From: Humulus lupulus
Lineage: Eukaryota; Streptophyta; Magnoliopsida; Rosales; Cannabaceae
DNA: 64,000 nt
Reading direction: 5' to 3'
Assembly (NCBI RefSeq): GCF_963169125.1
Contig: NC_084799.1
Coordinates: 68,006,143 to 68,070,142 of the forward strand
Shown: piece by piece, positions 40,439-52,239 of the stretch
How positions within the stretch are numbered: position 1 is the stretch's first letter
How the letters are laid out: every line of letters starts with the position of its first letter
Program-made: the position numbers and the translations under genes
Notes under the pieces: generated by a model
What the model saw: only the letters and a program-made list of their open reading frames with translations
What the model was told of the DNA's origin: nothing
The model's database searches: none

Positions 40439-41600
40439 TGCCCATTTAAAAATTGCCATAGCATCTTGATAATTTTGTACTCTATATCGTGGTTCCCTAG
40501 TGTGTGACGAAGGCAAAATGATTGATTTCCCTACTTTTGAACAATCTGAATCACCACGATGAACAACGTCCATTAAACCAGAGAAAATGTATGATCTGAG
40601 TTTATTTTGGTTATTTCGTATCCAACGAAATATTTCTTCTTCAATTTCCATGTAAGAATCAACTATATATTGTTGTAGTAGTCTACCAGATCAAAGAAGA
40701 GTATGACCCTCATTTAATCTTTGCTGCAACCTAAAAAAATAATGTTGCCTCATTGTCAACTTTTGCCTCTTGAAAGAGCTTTCAGTTACGTCTCTCAAAG
40801 GTATGCCAAGTCTATATCCATCTTCACCATAAGGGTGTATTAATGGGTACCTCATAGACATGAAACTTGGATGTAGATATGTGATTCTCTTAATTCCTTT
40901 AGTTCAGTGCTCCACAGTAACGCCACGTTCGAAGTTCGCTTCACTGAAATCACCAACTATTAAGCCTGCTACTTCAGATGATGTTGGTATATTGTATTGA
41001 CGACCATCTGTTTTCCTGCTACTTAGGAGTCGTAAATGAAACGTAGATTGTGCTTTGAATCTATCCCTTGCCATTCTAAAGGATTTGACCAAATTATTAT
41101 GTTGATCCAACATTTGAGATAATTCATGAACAATTTTGTGTTCAATCTCTATCTTCCTCCTGTGCCTTAGTAGTGTGTCCATTCGATTTCCTATCTCATT
41201 TTTAGTATCATATATATATATATACTTGAGCAAACTATGGTTTTTCCCAACTTCTGGCAACAAAAAACTAATGTGATGATAATTCTGACCACTCATCCAA
41301 AAAATATAAGGACCTGCTGATTGATTGATAGACGTATCAACTCGGCCACCCATTGATGTGAATGCAAACATGGAGTTATAGGCTCTTATATTTTTTCAAA
41401 ATTTAAACCCTTTTTGTCCAGATTCTGGTCCTAAGAGAAATTTAAGTAAAGGGGGGTCCTTCTTTCAATAATGGTATCTGCACACGTCCTTCTAGACAAT
41501 AAAATGCGAATTTGGGATGTGAGACCTTTTGTGTTTTCTTTGTTCATTCCTCATACCATAAAATGGCACCACAATATTAACATGTGTATGAAAGGATTCC

Positions 41601-43300
41601 AAAATTTCAAGGTGTTGTATAATGAGTTGTCAATTGAATAAATAATAATATATTTACAAATAAATGATGTAATTTCGCCCAACTGAATATGGTAAGAAAA
41701 GTATTATAATACCTATTTTATCCTCGAACTGAACAGGATTAAGTCCATAAATGGTAACTTGTTGTTTGAGCTTTTCAATTTCTTTGTTTGCGTCCTCATC
41801 ATTGGACCGAATTATAACTATATTACCAATAAAACATATCTTACATAAATATTACTTGATATACTAATATTATCATTAATTCTACATGTAGTTTTATATA
41901 AAGAGGTATCATTATTTGAGCTTGCACTATCTAGTGAGAAGTATGTGGACTCATGTATGTTTTCATTAAAAGAGAAGCACACTCTTTTTACTAGTTCATG
42001 TTGGACTGCATAATTTTATAATTCCAAAAACAAAGAATAAGTTACTAATTTCTAATATTAGAAGCATTAACAATAAGTAACAAAACTCAATAAAAGTAAA
42101 TATTAATGTACCTGTATGAAGTATGTGTTTTCCTTTTTTTTTTATTGTTTTGATCATTATGTAATGATTTATTATTTTCATTTGTAGTTGTACCATGTAA
42201 TTGGAGGAGATTCCCACCTGAAACATATTACAAACATGTATTAATATACATTTAAAAAATGTTTATATTTATAATAGAGAAAATGCTTTGTTTTAATCGT
42301 AAGTAGGAATAAAAAAATTATTATGAAGAATAACTTACAGTTTGATTGAAGCAATTCTAATGTTGTCCAACTTTATAAATTTTATGAAAAATTTCACAGC
42401 TTGAAGGGTCAAGATGATTCTCTTATTTAAATCATGTTTGTATTTATTTTGGATAATTTGAATTTTTCGCTTCAACCTTGCGTGTTTGCATATAGTTTTT
42501 TGAATGATAGGCAAGTCATTACTTATTGTATGATACTGGACATTTAAGGCATATCTCTTGAGTTTTAATTTTTGAATCCTTTCGTGTCGAGCTAAAGATG
42601 AAAGTTGATATTGCAATAAATAAATTTGTTGTGGAACATTGCTTAAGTGACCACAATCTTTTATAATGACATAAATCAATTCCATGTACTTTGTTCCCTC
42701 ACAAAAAAAAAAAGGAGTAGAAAATTGGTGAAAAATGAAAAAAAATAATTAAAAAAATAGTGTCATTCAGCATAGAAACTAGACAAGTGAGAATTACTAA
42801 ATGCTACAATTTTTTTAATGCATATTATGAAATTTGATGAAATATTTTCTCAATCTAGCTAATTATAAATATTATATTTAAGCAGGCAATAATTGTAATT
42901 TTTACAAAATCTTATTAGTACCTAAAGAATGCGAACTTTGTTGTTGTTTCTTCATACTATTGTGCTGATTGCTAAAATTGGAACTATCCTAAATAGATTG
43001 TATCATAATTAAATAACATGAAAATAATTCATTAGGAAAACTGGTTACGTAAATTAAAAGTGAATATGTAAAAACAATAGTAGTAATAGTAATTAAAAAA
43101 TAACTATCAATAAAAAAACAAGAGAAGGAGTGAAGAAGAGAGCGTTTGAAACAATAGCTAGTAAATAATACATTGAAAGCACTTTCACAAGAAGAAAAGA
43201 AGAAGGAAAGAAGTTTTGAGATTTGAGACTTGTTGCTTTGTTATAAATATATGTAAACTTTAGTAAATAATGCATAAAAATGACTTGGGCATTATAAATA
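41601..43300 (-). other. Region upstream of Helitron Rep, possible N-terminal exons
   Basis: A short minus-strand stretch at about 41815-41704 reads LKQQVTIYGLNPVQFEDKI and could be an exon of the Helitron protein. A second minus-strand open frame at 42685-42335 (116 codons, Lys/Arg/Ile-rich, starting MELIYVIIKDCGHL) has no family I recognise. The rest is AT-rich and could be introns. I cannot define exon borders. Confidence 0.3.
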
Positions 43301-44745
43301 AAAGAATTAATATATCTTATTTATGTTTAAATTTAAATTTAAATATAATAATTATAATTATTAATCAAAATAAAATAAAAAATTAGATTAAAGGAGAAAA
43401 TGGATAGAATGATTTGAAGAAAATTTAGAATGTCACATAAATATCTTATTTAAATTTAAACTAGTGTGTAATTTTTCGATTGATTGACTAGTTGTGTATC
43501 AATAATAACATATAATACCTAGTTCGCGTTATAAAAAAAGCTCAATTATTGAATAATTGAATAAGGGTTAAAAAACAATAACATACAATATGTATGTGCA
43601 ACCTCAATAGATTGAATAAGGTTTAAAAAATAGGTTTAGTTATTGAATAATAGTAAATCTGCTCCGTCATTTTATTTATTTCGTTTATTAAACACTTTTT
43701 TGGGTTATATATAAATTATTTATGAGAGCAACCTCAGTAGATTGTTATGGCAATTTGATTTAAATGTCAAAGAAAGAAAGACATGGGCCAAAACTCACCG
43801 ATATGAAACTTCATCCTTGGAAGATAAGGATAAGATTAAGATTTCACCAGTCTCGTAGTTTTAGCATCTATGTGCATATGCTTCGTTTCTAACTACCACC
43901 AATAAGCTTCTTCCATGCACGAAAAAAAAAACTGCAATAGTGATGGTTCACACTCAACCACAACCAGTTCTTAATAATATGTCTTTCGATATATGATGAT
44001 CTATTATTATAATTATTAGAAAATTAGATATTACTATATATCTTATTAAAATATTTTGAATTTGAAATATCAAAATAAATAAATATAGAATAAAATATCT
44101 TGAATATACATGCTATATGATTGATTTATTATTATAAAATTAGTTATTAATAAATACATTATTTATAAATAAATCAAGATATTTTAAATTTTATTTTTGA
44201 AATATAAAAAAAAGATAATACTATTATTAAAAAATTAGTTATCAATAAATATTTTATTTAAATTCAAATCAATATGATCAATGGAAATAGATATTTACTT
44301 AGTTATAAAACATAATAAAAAATACATATATTATAATTAAATAGGTTATATGTTTATTAATTCAAGATATGAATTAATCAAATGTCAATTTATATAAGAT
44401 AAATTTTTATTATAAATATTAGAAAATTAGTTATGACTAAATATCTTATTTATATATAAAATAAAATATTTTGAATTTGAAATATCAAAATAAATAAATA
44501 TAGAATGAAAAATCTTGAAGATAAATGCTATGATTGATTTTTTATTATAATTATTAAAAAAATAGTTATTAATAAATATTTTATTTAAATTCAAATCAAT
44601 ATTTAAATTGAAATAAAAAAATGAGAGGATATAACATCTCAAATATAAGATGTCTGGTATGTTTCTCTCTCTCCCTCTTTTTTTTTTTTTTATAAATATA
44701 TAATATTAATATTATTAAGCTAAGTAATATTATTGAATATATATA
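43301..44745. repeat. AT-rich spacer with an imperfect direct repeat
   Basis: No gene seen. A 42-base stretch containing TTTTGAATTTGAAATATC and AAAATAAATAAATATAGAAT occurs at about 44050-44091 and again at 44464-44505. Around it, roughly 200 bases (43990-44280 against 44400-44610) align with substitutions, including AATTAGTTATTAATAAATA and TTTAAATTCAAATCAATAT. A pyrimidine tract lies at about 44661-44690. Confidence 0.6.
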
Positions 44746-45341
44746 TGTTATCCAAAGAGCAGGCGTGAATGACGTGGCAAACATTTTTAACACGTGGTTG
44801 ACACCTGGCAGAGGTTATTTTCGACCATCGACCAAGGAGATTCCCCTGACATAACATTTGGATTTTATATATAACCAGCTTGGTCGTATATTCCGTATAT
44901 TTTGAGAAGATCTTGTGCAATTGTAATCATATCCGAGATTATCTCCTATGATTCCTGATTATCCGATTAATTAGGAAAGAGTAACAAATTCATGTAATCC
45001 TCCTTGAGCCTATAAATAGAGAAGAAATAGCTCAGGGGGGGGGGGGACTTTTTGGATAATTTGAGTTTATGCTTTACAAGAGAATTATAGCTATTACCTT
45101 TCGATTGTATTATTCATCCCTCTAAGGCTTGTGAAACTCGAAGAACCCTAGTTCTTTGATCACTCATTTGAAAATCAATATCAATGATAACTTAAGTGGA
45201 CGTAGGTCATTACCAATTCGTGGGGCCGAACTACTATAATTTGTTGTATCGTTTACTGTTATTTCCATTATATCTATTTAAATACTTTCTATCACATCAA
45301 GCATTTGACTCCGTGTCAGTTGACTAAAACGAGGGTCAACA
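44746..45341 (+). mobile_element. Small solo LTR (596 bp), relative of the copy at 34088
   Basis: Begins TGTTATCCAAAG and ends AGGGTCAACA, flanked by ATATA at 44741-44745 and 45342-45346. It has a TATA box TATAAATAG at 45011-45019 and a conserved stretch AACCCTAGTTCTTTGATCAC followed by GTGGACGTAGGTCATTACCA. The 34088-34668 copy carries these blocks in the same order on the opposite strand. A run of 12 G at 45035-45046 may be a sequencing or assembly artefact. Confidence 0.88.
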
Positions 45342-45346
45342 ATATA

Positions 45347-46273
45347 CATATATAAGGTAAGGTTGGTAGTGTTATAATAGTTTTGTTTGGAAATAATTTT
45401 CATATTGCTTAATAATAATAATAATAATAATAATTGTCATTAACACTTGGTACTTTATTAGTTAAATATTGCACTATAGTATTATAAAATTAGAATCCCA
45501 AAATTACCTTAATACCTTATTATACGATTAAGCAATTATTAGAACATTTATCACTAACCTAAAATAGGTTTTATTTTTTTTTAATCAAAACAGAAAAATA
45601 ATAAATTTTGTATTGGTTATCTGCCTTCAGATAGAATTAGCATAGTAGGAAGATTGTTTATGTCAAATTTGGTTATTTTGAGTATACTAGTCTCACTTGC
45701 AAACCACCCAATTGAAATGATAACCACTTGAGCTTAGCCATAATATATAAATAATATTAAAGTAAAATTGCTGAGTTATATATTGTGGTTCAATTTTGAC
45801 CCATTTAATGGTTTTGACTAATTAAATCTTGGTTATGTAACAGTAACACACAGATTCATCAAGTTGATGAGACTATTAATAATGACTTGTATTATACATA
45901 AGATTGTTATTTTTTTCACACAAGAATAAGAGTGTAGTCTATTTTCTTATTAAACAATAAACTAATTAATAAAAATATATTTTAAATTCTATTGTTGAAT
46001 AATAAAAAAATAAAAAATAGAAAAAACACTAAAAACTAAAATCTAAAAACTAAAAAATGTATCTAAAAGAACAATAAGACTAAAGACATTTTTTCTTTTC
46101 TTTATTGAGTATTTCCATCATCACTAACTTCATCATGATCCTCAACCATTTGGTTTCTTCTCTTCCTTTTCTTGTGATAATCTCCATCAAAATCTTCTAA
46201 ATCATTGATATTATAAGGATCGTGCATAAAATTATTAAACAAATAATTAATTTATTTCTATTACATATTTTTC
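45347..46273. other. AT-rich spacer without a gene
   Basis: Contains an AAT microsatellite at about 45410-45433. Nothing coding is recognised. It lies downstream of the RPA-like pseudogene. Confidence 0.5.
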
Positions 46274-48155
46274 TTACAAATTGAACTTAGTAACTAACAT
46301 TACCTTATTTTTTTCTTTCTTCAATTCATGTTCTTGTTCCAATTTCTCATCTGGCATGAAAATCTTTGATACAGTAAAAATCTCAACTCCCTCTTTTAAA
46401 TTATAGTCATTCAACCTCAACTTGTAAACAAAATATTTCCCACAAAGGGTTCGAATCTCTGTAGGAACATCATTATTATTTGAAGACAATTCATTAAACA
46501 ATTTGTGCGTTGATGTATCTAGTAAGTTTTCAGCCACAACATTAAATAAGACCAAAGTAGTGTTTATAGTTTTGTCGATGACTTTTATATGTATTTTGTA
46601 CCAACATTAGAAAAATAAATTTGAAAAAAAAACAAATAACATAGTTATTTTTTTTATTGGAAGAAAAACTAATATAATTTTCTTACATCACAAGAGGGTA
46701 ATCACATTCTTTTTTGCAAGTGTGACACATATAAGTACCATTTGTAGATTTAATCTTTTTTAAGCAAATTTTGCATGAGACATAGTACCATCCAAATGAG
46801 TTGTCTATTTTTATAATTTTGCCTCTTAGAGTAACAATATATTCCTACAATGAAACAATTAGTATTTATTAAAATTATAGGACATAATGAATGAAGAATA
46901 CAAGAAAAAGGCAAGGGGAGAAAAAACCTTCAATTCATCACTCTAATCAGCTTATAATAGTTCTTGAATGGTCATCCTGTTCACGAACATATCTTCCTCA
47001 AGAGTAGTCTTATTCACATTAGAACTCGCAATAGTTTTCACACCATTAGAGATGGTGGAAAATCTTTCGATTAATGATGTTACATAATCTATTTGAAGAT
47101 TTATGTAAATTTTACTTGCACTGGTAGAGAAGCTAACTTCACCTATCATGGTAAATGTAAATTAACACACATATATATATATATTAAATTTTTAAACATT
47201 AAACATTGGGATCTAAATAAATAATTACTTCAATTTTTTTTAATAGTTGTAGAAGTTACTACAATAAAGGGCACCATCTTTATTGTACAAAATTGGATTG
47301 AACATCTCCCCCAAGTTTCCCCACAAAGTAATCTTTGATGTAACCGAACTATACATAAAAATTTATAAAAGTTAATAATGCAATAAATAGAAAAAAATAT
47401 ATGATATTTTTTAAAAAAAAAACTACAATAACAAACATATATATTTGTAATATTACTTTTATGCATTAACTTATACTTACTAATTTGTTAAAACTCTGAT
47501 ATCTCTTTTTCTCCAACCACCTCCAACAATCTCAATATTGCCCACAACACATAAACATCTAAAACATGACAGAGAAATAAGTTGAAAATGTTAGAATATA
47601 AAGATCAATAATTTAAAATTAAAACTTTAAAAAATAACAAACAATAATAATTAAAGAACCTGGGAGGATTGTGTTATTATAAACACGCGAATCAATCAAA
47701 TTTAGAGATATGAATTGGAATTTATTGATTGGAATGTTCACCATTCCTTCTTCTAGCCTCTTAAGCTTAGTTGTAACCAAAAAAATAATTTTATGGTCAT
47801 TTGAAAGTGGTCTATACTACCATGTGCTTGCAACAACTTTCAAATTCTTTACACTATATAAAGAACCCTCACTCAATTGGTGCCTGAACTTAGACACTAA
47901 AATTTTCCTAATTGTTGCATGCATTAGATTAGCCTGTGACAACAACACACAATATATTAATTAAATATAAAATAATTGATAATATAAAGAAATTGAGAAA
48001 AGAAATTTTGATTTAACCTTCTCATCTATAAAAATCATATCCATACTAATTAATTCTCCATTCTTCTTAGTATTAAGAGACTCCCACACTCTACAAACTC
48101 TAATCGTTATCTTCCAATTATCTCTATCATTGTTTAAGTTGGAAGAATACTGCAT
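46274..48155 (-). pseudogene. RPA70-like single-stranded DNA-binding protein (Helitron type), degenerate
   Basis: The protein resembles the large subunit of replication protein A; RPA-like genes are commonly carried by plant Helitrons. Exon 1 (48155-48018) starts MQYSSNLNNDRDNWKI and has the DUF223 features VRVWES-like RVCRVWES and MDMIFIDEK, ending before a GT. Exon 2 (about 47933-47660) continues ATIRKILVSKF, LSEGSLYSVKN, a TAG within STW-stop-YRPLS, and FQFISLNLID. Exon 3 (about 47558 down) holds IEIVGGGWRKRDIRV and then LGEMFNPILY (DBD-B type). Further down are SASKIYINLQIDYV, the zinc-ribbon WYYVSCKICLKK ... YMCHTCKKECDYPLV (about 46820-46685), and the final OB part ending at 46274. At least one stop and frame changes indicate decay. 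It shares strand with the Helitron Rep but a shared element is inferred. Confidence 0.8.
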
Positions 48156-48812
48156 TATGAAAATTGTAATTGAATGAGTTTAGAGAGAAGAAGAGAAAAA
48201 AAAAGAAATTAGAGTAGAAGAAAATATGAGAGTTATGGAGAAGGTTGAGAATATATATAAAATCATGAAGATATATTTATATATAATATTATTAATTTAA
48301 ATAGTAATTAAATGGTAAAAAAATGAATAAAATGAACATATGTTACAACATAATAATATCAGATACTTCATATTTGAGATATATATGATCAATAATGCTT
48401 AATTCTTCTTTGTATATTTTATTATATATTTATGAAAATATATGTACTAAAACTATATATTCACATTAATTGTAATGCATCACACAACAAGTACAACCTA
48501 GTTTACCATTAATGCAGTTGAAAATTTTACTTAATCACCACTTTGTAGATTGAAGGAATCTTTTTTTTTTATTATTTTAATTTTTATATTTTTACTACCC
48601 AACACCACTCTCACTATTCTCATTTAAGTTATGTTTTATTAGAATTTCATTGTATATCTTCTTCAAAAAATATCTTATTTAAAATTTCATTGTATATCTT
48701 AAATTATATATCAACGTTTTAAATTGTATATGAACGTTTATTAAAATTTCATTGTTAATAATATGGTTATTCATATATAGTTATTAAATGTATGAAATTA
48801 TTAAAAATAGAT
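48156..48812. other. AT-rich spacer without a gene
   Basis: Upstream of the RPA-like start. Short phrase AATTTCATTGTATATCTT recurs around 48640-48700. The Helitron 5' end should lie in or beyond this region on the minus strand, but I could not recognise it. Confidence 0.4.
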
Positions 48813-49655
48813 TGTTACACCCAAATTTTTAGAATATAAAATTTGATCTCAAAAGTCAGGTTTGTATAGTGCTAGCTCGGAAGGAGCGGGTTTGTCATAA
48901 TCAACTTTAATAAAAATATCAAGAACAGCCTCGCTGAGCAGTAAATGCGACAACATCGGAGTTGGTGAGCTCGGAAACTACGTGGTCTTGGAGGTGTTTC
49001 GAGATTATAAGTCAAGCTCGAAGCTACAATGACAGTGGGTCAACACTTGTATAAATTCCCTGATTCCTTTCCTGCCATCAGACAAGACGGTTCGAACTCA
49101 GGCATTGTGAGCTCGAAAGGATGATCTGAACCATGTTACTTGTTAAAAGTCGAGGCAAACAGAGGTAGTGAGCTTGTGATGGTTGATCAGTCTCGAAGGC
49201 GTGTGAATTGAATGTTCACGGTTGCAAGCTGAGTGTGAACATCTTTATTGTTATAAAATCCCTATGTTTAAGGGATTGGTTGTAATTTGTTGTTAAAACC
49301 CAAATATCATGGGATTTATACGTGTACGTAGTAACTATATGCATTTAATACCATTTATTTAATTGATTTGTATCATAACTCCCCAAAATATGAGGGAAGA
49401 TATTCGTTAAACGACTCTATAAATAGAGTGGAACAATTCATTTGTGGAGGATGGAGAATTTTGTATTGAGAAGACTCTGTAAAATTGCTTCCAGAAAGCT
49501 TTGAGAGAATTCTATCAAGAGAATAACACAGACTCGTGGACTAGGCAGATTTTAACTGCTGAACCACGTAAAAATCGTGTCTATTATTGTTTGTTTCCTC
49601 TGGTATTTTTTTTAATTGCTCTTCATTTCTAAGTTGGTGAAAAACAACGTCAACA
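48813..49655 (+). repeat. 5' LTR of the plus Tat element
   Basis: About 843 bases from TGTTACACCC to CAACA. Rich in GCTCGGAAGG/GAGCTCG-type phrases in the first half and AT-rich later. A TATA box TATAAATAG lies at 49418-49426. The element body begins GTTTGGTTCTTTCATTGAGA, where the primer binding site should lie; I cannot identify the tRNA. Confidence 0.7.
49418..49426 (+). promoter_or_regulatory. TATA box of the Tat LTR
   Basis: TATAAATAG in CTCTATAAATAGAGTGG, at a position suited to drive transcription of the element about 30 bases downstream. Confidence 0.65.
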
Positions 49656-49734
49656 GTTTGGTTCTTTCATTGAGATCCATTAAACAAGATGTAAGACTGT
49701 TTAATAATAATAAAAAAAACCTTCTGAATCATCG

Positions 49735-52090
49735 ATGGCCGCTACAAGCAATCCCAGTGCTGGTGGGCGACCATAGCCCCAGATACCCGAGGAGCAGACC
49801 CCTCCTACCGAGGAATATCCCCAACGACCTGGAAAGCAGCCTATGGTGGATACAGACCTTGAGGAGAGGAGTGCTTCATCCAACTCTCGGGGGCCGCCTG
49901 TTCCCAGACCTAACGAGGATTTGTATTACAATCTTGAGAGGTATGTTCCTATCGTGGAACTTGAAAATCGTCAATTGTGCAAACAATTGGCAGAGATGAC
50001 AAAACACAATGAAGAATTAGCCAAACAGGCAGCTGCCGCCCAGATACCTCCCTGGAGTCCTAGAGGACGCCCCTGTGGGAGCACAACTGCTAGGAGGGCG
50101 GAACAAGCATCACAACTGAATCAGCCAAGGCCCTGAAGGAGTACCCGGGCTGAGGTCACTGCCAACCCGACCGCAGACTTGCCAACAAGAATGGGTAATA
50201 ACCGAGCCCCTTCAGTGGCTCGGAACTCGAATCCTGATACTATAAGAAACAACCCAGAGCATGTCCAGGAAAACTCTGGGCCATCCAGGCCCGACAATGG
50301 GAGACAACCCTCGTCGCCCATAAGGCATTCACCATCACCCATAAGGCACCCCTCGCCAGTCCGAGAGGTCCCACGAACTGCACCACGGAGGCCATCTTGC
50401 AGCGGTAGTCGAGATGGAAACCAACAGGCTAGGCCTGGACAGGGGAACGAAATATAGGCTACCCGAGATCGCAGGGCTCCTCAGCCATCGAGAAGACAAA
50501 TGTCAAGATCACAAACTGCTGGAACAAGAAGGCCAGCAGGGGACCCAACTCGTGATCACCGAGCCACAAATCCAGAGAGGGCTACAAGTTACGTAAGCGA
50601 AAGCTCAGATTACACTCGGTTCGTAAGCATTTATAACACCGAGCCAAGGCATAAAGGGAATCGAGGGAATCACCCTGATCTGCGGGATCATCTAAACCAT
50701 AATCGAGGGCAAGATAATCCCCCAAACCCTGACCTGCACGATCATCTGAATGGCCGTAAATAGCCAGTAAATAACCCTATACCAAGACAGGGACCTAAAG
50801 TTTTTATTAATGATAACCAGCCCCCTCGGGTCCAAGATCGACCCCTAGTGGATTTAGTCTAGGAAAGGATTGACTAATTAGAAAGAGCATTCATGATCTT
50901 GCAAGATGAGCCTGACAGGAACAAAGCTGAAGAGTCCGATGAGGAACTCGAGCCATTTGTCCCGCATATCTCCAGCATTCTGTTTCCTTAGGGATTCAGA
51001 ATACCCCATGTCCCACCATTTGATGGAAACTCAGATCCATATAGTCATCTGAGTACCTTCAACACCATTATGCGAGCCAGCAATGTTGGCTACAAGCTCA
51101 GATGTGTGTTTTTCCCAACCACACTTACAGGACCAGCAAAAAACAGGCTTGAGAAGTTTAGAAGACATTCGATCTCATCTTGGGATCAATTATTTAGTGA
51201 CTTTAAGAAGTAGTTTAAGGCTATGATTGACATCAAGCCCGAGGCCTCGACCTTAACCAATGTCTGACAACATCAAAATGAGTCATTAAAGAGTTACGTC
51301 ACGAGGTTTAACTTAGAAGTGGCCCGAGCTCGAGATGTCGATGATAGCGGTCACTTGATGGCTGTTAGAGTGAGTATTCTGTAAGGAAGTCCCCTTTGGG
51401 AGGATTTACAAAGAAAGTCCCCTTTGGGAGGATTTACCTATCAGGTCACTAGCTGAGTTCAATCAAAGGGCCTAGAGACTTGTCAATGTAGAAGAGGCGA
51501 GGTTAGCGCTGAACATGACCTCTCAGCCCATAACTACAAAAAAAATGTGAACTCTGCCTCAACCTTGGGGTCCCCATAAACTTCCAAACACTCTGGGGAT
51601 GACCCTTCTAAAAGGAAGAAGAACGAAGGGAATAACCCCGAGGATGATGGAGGTAAGAAGAAGAAAGGGTATAAATACTTCTCCGTATACAAGGTGTATA
51701 CCGAGCTCAATGAGTATTGGGAGAATATTTACCTGGCCAATGAAAACTAGGTCCCGTTCAGACGACCTGATCCTATGAGGAATCAAAAGGCAAAAAGGGA
51801 CTCAAATAAATACTGTAGATTCCATAGAGATATCGGACACACAACCGATGAATGTCGACAATTGAAAGACGAGATCGAAGGTTTGATCTCGAGGGGATAT
51901 TTTGGACAGTACGTCAGAAACCGAATTCCTAATCAAGCATCAACAAATCAGAGAGCAACAGCCGCGCAGCCTACCCAACACAATAACTCCCAAGCTCGGG
52001 AGGACGAGAGACCCCCTCCGATAGATGGAGAGGATGTAGTAACCATCTCGGGGGGACCTCATATCGCAGGTTTGGGCAGAAATGCCTAGA
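49735..52090 (+). pseudogene. Tat gag, plus copy, degenerate
   Basis: Structural protein that packages element RNA. It starts near ATG 49735. A long Pro/Arg/Ser-rich N-terminal region with a helical segment ERYVPIVELENRQLCKQL (about 49940) is followed by the retrotransposon gag domain (about 50990-51500): RIPHVPPFDGNSDPYSHL, FPTTLTGPAKNRLEKF, SWDQLFSDF and YVTRFNLEVARARDV. After a frame change near 51540-51770 comes the Tat-type knuckle CRFHRDIGHTTDEC (about 51815-51860). Stops are numerous (about 49775, 50134, 50456, 50761, 50990, 51210, 51268, 51381). A 27-base in-frame duplication at about 51387-51440 repeats SPLWEDL. Confidence 0.83.
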
Positions 52091-52239
52091 AAAGATACGT
52101 AAATGAGCTCAAGACTGGAGACGGTTCTCCCTACGAACCCGAGCCACAAGCTCCAAAACAACAGAGGGTTGAGACTCAACCCATAACATTTACAGAAGAG
52201 GATGCGTCGCAAGTCCAATTTCCTCATAACGACCCCTAG

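Larger units (their letters stand above)
38647..41600 (-). pseudogene. Helitron Rep domain and N-terminal region, degenerate
   Basis: The HUH-type Rep nicks and joins DNA in rolling-circle transposition. Reading leftwards: LYLNF and KKGLNFEK then AFTSMGGRVDTSINQSAGPY (about 41380-41330), SGQNYHHISFLLP, IYIYDTKNE, YPLIHPYGEDGYR and WAGYPDLYLTFTCNP. The Helitron_like_N segment is thus nearly complete. The HUH motif lies in RRLPHAHILLFL (about 39590-39550) and a Tyr-containing segment YLLKYVHKGSDRTT at about 39140. The C-terminal part reads QPAVERLPFHLLGEH, then GERFYLRMLLNFVKG and EIRTVNG-like SIRIVNGVTY, where the Ty3 element cuts it. There are stops near 40900, 39890, 39660 and 38950 and frame changes. 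A MITE interrupts it at 39935-40430. Confidence 0.9.

Noticed and set aside
40241..40651. Minus-strand open frame joining Rep to a Trp/Gly-rich tail
   Set aside because: The tail from about 40430 is translation of the inserted hAT-like MITE; target duplication marks the exact joint.
45035..45046. Run of 12 G as a possible G-quadruplex or regulatory site
   Set aside because: A single homopolymer in an otherwise AT-rich solo LTR; the related copy at 34088 lacks it, so a sequence artefact or slippage is more likely.
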